A stretch of DNA of 5,002 nucleotides from Geoglobus sp. Its GTDB lineage: Archaea > Halobacteriota > Archaeoglobi > Archaeoglobales > Archaeoglobaceae. The DNA lies in assembly GCA_015523645.1 (NCBI GenBank), contig WAJY01000166.1, positions 1 through 5,002 on the forward strand. Direction: 5' to 3'. The number at the start of each line of letters is the position of its first letter. The stretch's first letter is position 1. The notes under the pieces were generated by a model. It made no database searches. It had not been told where the DNA came from and worked only from the letters and a program-made list of their open reading frames with translations. Positions 1 through 5,002 of the stretch are shown one piece after another. The translations under genes and the position numbers were made by a program.

Positions 1-227
1 ATCACGCCATTCTTGACAGTTCCACCGCATGCAAGTTTGGACTTCAAAAACTTGGCAAGCTCGTCAAGATTTATCTCTCCCCTGTCTATTCCTTCAATGA
101 CCGTTACCTCTTTGCCATACCTCCTCTTTGTAACTTTTATGGAGATTTGCTGTTGCTCTTTTGCCACTTCCTCGCAAACACAAAGATCTTTTGGTAGACC
201 GCAGACGTTACATATGTCAAGCCCCAT
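1..227 (-). CDS. Archaeal translation initiation factor 1 (aIF1/eIF1, SUI1 family), 3' end beyond window
   Basis: Reading the minus strand from the ATG at 227-225 gives 75 residues, open to the window edge. The protein begins [20 protein letters not shown], then runs through the SUI1 core ([17 protein letters not shown], then [19 protein letters not shown]). The ACGGT-KNG segment is the conserved loop by which SUI1 proteins contact the ribosomal P site. The family binds the small subunit and enforces accurate start-codon selection. Residues C6, C9, C16 and C18 form a zinc-knuckle-like CxxC-x6-CxC module ahead of the SUI1 fold; zinc binding is inferred. The start is supported by a purine-rich site (GGAGAGGGGGT, minus strand, about 239-249) and by a TATA box upstream. 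The last 25-35 residues of a typical protein (about 100-110 aa) are missing only because the window ends. Confidence 0.93.
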   Translation of the reverse strand, partial: MGLDICNVCGLPKDLCVCEEVAKEQQQISIKVTKRRYGKEVTVIEGIDRGEINLDELAKFLKSKLACGGTVKNGV

Positions 228-274
228 TCTTTTTTATTACCCCCTCTCCTTTTTCCTATTACTTGAATGAACCA

Positions 275-290
275 AATTTTAACTTTTCGG
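275..290 (-). promoter_or_regulatory. BRE/TATA promoter for the aIF1 gene
   Basis: The minus strand reads CCGAAAAGTTAAAATT: a purine-rich BRE-like stretch (283-290) followed by an AT-only TATA-like box (275-282). Transcription starting about 25 bases downstream, near 253, would give a leader of roughly 26 bases that includes the GGAGAGGGGG ribosome site. The spacing fits the usual archaeal layout. Sequence-only prediction. Confidence 0.5.
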
Positions 291-307
291 TTATTGCATT
301 AAATAGA

Positions 308-315
308 TTTAAATA
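308..315 (+). promoter_or_regulatory. TATA box for the DUF63-SpoIIM operon, probably leaderless
   Basis: TTTAAATA on the plus strand, preceded by the A/G-containing AATAGA as a weak BRE, is centred about 27 bases before the ATG at 339. Archaeal transcription starts about 25-27 bases downstream of the box centre, so the transcript would start at or next to the start codon. No Shine-Dalgarno site is visible between 316 and 338, which agrees with a leaderless mRNA. The alternative AT-rich box at 299-305 would leave only a leader of about 10 bases. Confidence 0.5.
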
Positions 316-338
316 ATATACCAAATCCCCCATGAGCT

Positions 339-1121
339 ATGAGCATTCCAGAGGTTATCAAGAAATACTTCATCGACTCAATAGTATACAAGCAGGGCTA
401 TAATCCTGTTAACACCCTCACCTATGCGATCATCCTGATAATCTCCGTTTATCTCATCTACAAATACCTGACAAAGAGACTAAAATTCGATCTCAAATTT
501 GCCCTGCAAACCTTCCCATACGTTTTGCTTGGATCATCTACAAGGATAATAGAGGATGCTGGATTCGTAAGCCCTCCATACTCCTACCTTCTCATGACGC
601 CTTTCATTTACATCTTGATCTTCATCATCACATTCTCCTCACTACTTTTATCACTGAGATCAGATATGAGGAAGTACCCAATTCCTGGGTTGATTCTCTC
701 ATTCATAGTCCTTGTCTTTCTCACAACCCATCTCCAAATCAAGAATTGGTGGGTCTTTCCAGCAGGGATTTCAATTGCCTCAGCAATTACCTTCCTTTAC
801 TCGAAAGCTTCAAAAAAACTTAGAGCTGATGATTTCAGTAAGGCTGTTCTCTTTGCCCAGCTTATCGATGGTTCAACGAGCTTTCTCGGAATACAATTCT
901 TGGGCTACTGGGAGTTGCATGTTGTGCCAAGGTTTTTCATTTCAATAGCAGGAGCTTGGGTAATGGTGGTGCTGAAAATTTTGGTGATCATACCAATCCT
1001 CTACATTCTAGACAGCGAAGGAGAAGATGAGAATTTGAGGGGATTTATAAAGCTTGTCCTCTTCATTCTCGGGTTTGCTCCTGGGATAAGAAATGGCTTG
1101 AGGATGACATTTGGGGTGTAG
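339..1121 (+). CDS. DUF63 family archaeal integral membrane protein
   Basis: A 260-residue, strongly hydrophobic protein with about seven predicted membrane segments (roughly residues 27-42, 54-66, 86-106, 115-131, 137-155, 200-223 and 234-248). It carries blocks I recognise from the DUF63 family, found mainly in archaea: GYNPVNTLTYA at 20-30, R69 with ED72-73 and G75, SPP-Y at 78-81 followed by TP at 87-88, DG at 177-178, and E192/H194. The acidic and histidine residues lie near membrane segments, which could suggest an enzyme or transport site, but no function is established and I assign none. The ATG at 339 is chosen because it opens the frame just downstream of a TATA box; an ATG at 332 is in another frame. 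It is followed three bases later by a SpoIIM-family gene whose ribosome site overlaps this gene's stop codon, so the two are probably co-transcribed and translationally coupled. Confidence 0.88.
   Translation: MSIPEVIKKYFIDSIVYKQGYNPVNTLTYAIILIISVYLIYKYLTKRLKFDLKFALQTFPYVLLGSSTRIIEDAGFVSPPYSYLLMTPFIYILIFIITFSSLLLSLRSDMRKYPIPGLILSFIVLVFLTTHLQIKNWWVFPAGISIASAITFLYSKASKKLRADDFSKAVLFAQLIDGSTSFLGIQFLGYWELHVVPRFFISIAGAWVMVVLKILVIIPILYILDSEGEDENLRGFIKLVLFILGFAPGIRNGLRMTFGV
1113..1120 (+). promoter_or_regulatory. Shine-Dalgarno site of the SpoIIM-family gene, overlapping the DUF63 stop
   Basis: GGGGTG at 1113-1118 matches the GAGGTG part of the archaeal consensus GGAGGTGAT and lies six bases before the ATG at 1125. 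It runs into the DUF63 stop codon TAG (1119-1121). A ribosome finishing the first gene would sit on this site, which suggests translational coupling. Confidence 0.6.
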
Positions 1122-1124
1122 ACT

Positions 1125-1676
1125 ATGAAGGTTTTGCTGTCGCTTACAGCAATCTTCTTGATCTGCATGCTGCTGGGCTATGAATACAGTCTTGCAAATC
1201 CAGAATATTCCAAGAGCTTTGTTGAAAAAACCTTTTCAGGATTCGAGTTTATCAAAAACATGGAGCATTATGAAATTTTCCTCTTCATTTTTGTCAACAA
1301 TTCTGTAAAGTCTTTCGTTTCAATGCTCCTTGGCATAACATTCGGGCTAGTCCCACTGCTTTTTTTGTGCCTCAATGGTGTTTTGATCGGTTTTGTGGCT
1401 GGAGTTTCTGTCACCAAATTTGGGATTTTAAGAACACTCCTGCTTCTCATTCCCCACGGAATTTTTGAAATACCTGCGGTGCTTGTAAGCAGTGCGTATG
1501 GTGTAGAGATAGGCTTAGCCACAATAAAAAGGGTTAGGGGAGAGGAAATAGATCTGAATCAGGTGGTTCTGAATAAAATAAGAAATTTCGGTAGGTTTTT
1601 GCTGCCAATCTTTTTCATAGCAGCTTTAATAGAGACCTACATAACTCCAGCTGTTGCCAGTCTTTGGGCATTTTGA
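1125..1676 (+). CDS. SpoIIM/DUF95 family membrane protein
   Basis: A 183-residue polytopic membrane protein with about five hydrophobic segments (roughly 3-18, 52-72, 76-96, 101-122 and 158-174). The family is recognised by its conserved blocks: NN at 58-59, G70-x3-G74-x2-P77, NG-x3-G at 84-89, the hallmark PHGIFEIPA at 110-118 inside the membrane, and a late AALIETYITP at 166-175. Bacterial SpoIIM belongs to the DMP peptidoglycan-degrading complex of sporulation. Archaea have neither spores nor that peptidoglycan, so the name marks homology only. An archaeal role in membrane remodelling or as a transporter-like subunit would be a guess. The length is usual for the stand-alone archaeal form. 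It sits three bases after DUF63, and its 3' end is 22 bases from the end of the convergent hsp20. Confidence 0.9.
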   Translation: MKVLLSLTAIFLICMLLGYEYSLANPEYSKSFVEKTFSGFEFIKNMEHYEIFLFIFVNNSVKSFVSMLLGITFGLVPLLFLCLNGVLIGFVAGVSVTKFGILRTLLLLIPHGIFEIPAVLVSSAYGVEIGLATIKRVRGEEIDLNQVVLNKIRNFGRFLLPIFFIAALIETYITPAVASLWAF

Positions 1677-1686
1677 TTTAGATGTC

Positions 1687-1698
1687 AAAAAATAAAAA
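1687..1698 (-). terminator. T-rich terminator of the heat-shock operon
   Basis: Directly after the hsp20 stop (TAA at 1701-1699) the minus strand reads TTTTTATTTTTT. Oligo-T tracts just past the stop codon are the normal archaeal intrinsic termination signal, and no stem-loop is needed. For the convergent plus-strand operon there is no comparable tract in the 22-base gap. Its transcription probably ends in the pyrimidine-rich stretch at about 1711-1750, inside the 3' end of hsp20. Confidence 0.6.
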
Positions 1699-2232
1699 TT
1701 ATTCAATGTCAATCCTTTTCTTGCTCTCTTTCCTTGGATGCTTTTTCTTTACTATAACTTCTAGGACACCATTGTTGTATCTTGCCTTTGCTGAATCTGG
1801 ATCCACCTCATCTGGTAGGTCAACTACCTCATAGTACTTCCTGCTTTCGCCTTCTGCCTTGATTTCCAGCTTATTCTCACTTGCATTCAGCTCTATATCC
1901 TCCTTGTTTACTCCGGGCATTTCGGCAATAATCTGAACCTCCTCGTCAGTTTCTATAACATCAACCAGAGGCTTTCTGTGATCAATGTTCTCCTCCTTTA
2001 TGCTTGGCTTTGATCCGAACTCTCTTATCTCTGGTCTTCCGTCAGGTCCAATTCTTATGCTGAATCCTCTGACTATAGGTTTCCCCTCTGAAAGCTCAGC
2101 AGACCTTATCATTTCATCAAACTCCCTCATCATCTTTCTGAATATCTCATCAAACTCCTCAAACGGAAATCTGAAAAACTCATCAAACCAATCCACATCA
2201 TCCCAATCTCTCCTCCTCCTTCTCCAAGGCAT
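1699..2232 (-). CDS. hsp20: Small heat-shock protein, Hsp20/alpha-crystallin family
   Basis: An ATP-independent holdase that forms oligomers and binds unfolding proteins in the cytoplasm. From the ATG at 2232 it is 177 residues. The N-terminal arm starts with five consecutive arginines (4-8), then an aromatic and acidic stretch (WDDVDWFDEFFRFPFEEFDE, 10-29). A linker with IGPDGRPEIREFG (61-73) is typical of a group of archaeal sHsps. The alpha-crystallin domain runs from about 88 to 163 and includes AEMPGV (103-108) and the signature A150-x3-NGVLEV (154-159). The tail has the I-x-I anchor IDI (174-176) used in oligomer assembly. The frame also allows starts at GTG 2241 and ATG 2238, adding up to three residues. 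I prefer 2232 because the GGAGGTGAT site ends four bases before it, whereas the other two codons lie inside that site. It is the last gene of the operon, 27 bases after cdc48, with a T-tract terminator behind it. Confidence 0.95.
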   Translation of the reverse strand: MPWRRRRRDWDDVDWFDEFFRFPFEEFDEIFRKMMREFDEMIRSAELSEGKPIVRGFSIRIGPDGRPEIREFGSKPSIKEENIDHRKPLVDVIETDEEVQIIAEMPGVNKEDIELNASENKLEIKAEGESRKYYEVVDLPDEVDPDSAKARYNNGVLEVIVKKKHPRKESKKRIDIE

Positions 2233-2236
2233 ACAC

Positions 2237-2247
2237 ATCACCTCCTC
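2237..2247 (-). promoter_or_regulatory. Full-consensus Shine-Dalgarno site of hsp20
   Basis: The minus strand reads GAGGAGGTGAT, containing an uninterrupted GGAGGTGAT, the full archaeal anti-16S match. It ends four bases before the ATG at 2232. This fixes the start there and suggests strong translation initiation compared with the partial matches ahead of cdc48 and the SpoIIM-family gene. Confidence 0.8.
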
Positions 2248-2259
2248 AATTTTTAAAAA

Positions 2260-2261
<2 letters not shown>
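2248..2261. repeat. 14-base AT-only perfect palindrome between cdc48 and hsp20
   Basis: AATTTTTAAAAATT is a perfect inverted repeat that overlaps the last two bases of the cdc48 stop codon and sits immediately before the hsp20 ribosome site. On the minus strand its T5 run follows the cdc48 stop, so it could act as a weak internal terminator. It also resembles a TATA element, though a start 25 bases downstream would remove the hsp20 ribosome site. The role is not determinable from sequence. Confidence 0.5.
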
Positions 2262-4644
<2,383 letters not shown>

Positions 4645-4647
4645 TTA

Positions 4648-5002
4648 TCATACAATTCTAAACCTCACAACATTTCCCTCTTCAATTCTCCTGACCTTTC
4701 CCTCTCCTTCAAGCTTGGTGAGGCAAACAACAACATCCTCATACGGAATGCCAAACATGCTTGATATCTTATCGGGTGTATCAACACCCTTTATGAGACT
4801 GTAGAGCACGATCTTGCTGATGTCGTCTATGCCCATTGAGTCAAGCTCGAAGATCATTCTATCTATTAGCTCATCAATTCTGCTTGATATGTCACTTTGA
4901 AGCATTTTAAATGTTCTTTCGATTTTTTCAAGCCTTTCAAGCATTTTGTGAATCTTTTTCTCTGCACTCTCCGTAAGAGTGTTTTTGATTTCATTGAATG
5001 CC
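4648..5002 (-). CDS. hsr1: Winged-helix transcriptional regulator resembling the heat-shock regulator HSR1, 5' end beyond window
   Basis: The frame has a Met at 4944, but codons 4945-5001 continue without a stop and read as helix-forming sequence (AFNEIKNTLTESAEKKIHK). The gene therefore probably starts outside the window, leaving 117 visible residues. Visible residues 12-55 look like an amphipathic, possibly dimerising helix (MLERLEKIERTFKMLQ, then RIDELIDRMIFELDSMG). Residues 60-117 form a winged helix-turn-helix: ISKIVLYSLIKG, TPDKISSMFGI, then a recognition helix YEDVVVCLTKLEGEGKV, and a beta wing VRRIEEGNVVRFRIV. From the literature I recall, A. fulgidus AF1298 (HSR1) is an HTH protein co-transcribed with cdc48 and hsp20 that binds its own promoter at CTAAC-N5-GTTAG. 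Same gene order and fold make this its probable counterpart. I compared no sequence directly, so a different HTH protein in the same place remains possible. Confidence 0.78.
   Translation of the reverse strand, partial: AFNEIKNTLTESAEKKIHKMLERLEKIERTFKMLQSDISSRIDELIDRMIFELDSMGIDDISKIVLYSLIKGVDTPDKISSMFGIPYEDVVVCLTKLEGEGKVRRIEEGNVVRFRIV

Noticed and set aside
13..270. Plus-strand open frame of 85 codons
   Set aside because: It lies antisense to the clearly recognisable aIF1 gene, has no ribosome site or promoter, and its product resembles no family.
712..948. Second plus-strand frame inside DUF63, and a minus-strand frame at 1268-1522 inside the SpoIIM-family gene
   Set aside because: Both overlap genes with clear family motifs and have no independent start signals.
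2233..2241. hsp20 starting at GTG 2241 or ATG 2238
   Set aside because: Both codons lie inside the GGAGGTGAT ribosome site itself, so they could not be placed in the P site by it; ATG 2232 has the right spacing.
4648..4944. A complete 98-residue regulator starting at the ATG at 4944
   Set aside because: The same frame stays open for another 19 codons to the window edge with helix-forming sequence continuous with the rest, and no ribosome site precedes 4944 (the bases just upstream, minus strand, read AAAAAGATTCACAAA). The gene more probably starts outside the window.

Overview
The window looks like the chromosome of a hyperthermophilic or thermophilic archaeon, most probably of the order Archaeoglobales (Archaeoglobus, Ferroglobus or Geoglobus). 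Four things point there. The Cdc48 protein closely resembles what I remember of A. fulgidus AF1297. The order regulator, cdc48, hsp20 matches the A. fulgidus AF1298-AF1297-AF1296 heat-shock operon. The promoters are archaeal TATA/BRE elements, and Shine-Dalgarno sites match GGAGGTGAT. The genus assignment is inferred, not searched.

Layout. Bases 1-227 (minus strand) hold most of a translation initiation factor 1 gene (SUI1 family) whose 3' end lies outside the window. Bases 228-338 are a divergent promoter region with a TATA box for each direction. Bases 339-1676 (plus strand) hold two membrane-protein genes three bases apart: a DUF63 protein and a SpoIIM-family (DUF95) protein. A 22-base convergent gap follows. 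Bases 1699-5002 (minus strand) form one operon, read from high to low coordinates: a winged-helix regulator resembling HSR1 (5' end outside the window), the tandem AAA+ unfoldase Cdc48, and a small heat-shock protein of the Hsp20 family. The intergenic gaps are 15 and 27 bases, and each downstream gene has a strong Shine-Dalgarno site.

How the genes work together. In the heat-shock operon the holdase (Hsp20) keeps unfolding proteins soluble. The unfoldase (Cdc48) extracts and unfolds them, probably for the 20S proteasome, because its C-terminus ends in a hydrophobic-Tyr-X motif. The upstream regulator probably controls the whole unit, including itself. The DUF63-SpoIIM pair is probably co-translated, but neither family has a firm function in archaea.

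No tRNA, rRNA, CRISPR array, insertion sequence or prophage signal was seen. The most notable features are a charged insertion of about 60 residues in the D1 ring of Cdc48, a 48-base perfect repeat between the D1 and D2 Walker A regions, and possible RNA structure around the cdc48 start. I did not find a wholly new system here; this is mostly core archaeal housekeeping and stress-response sequence.
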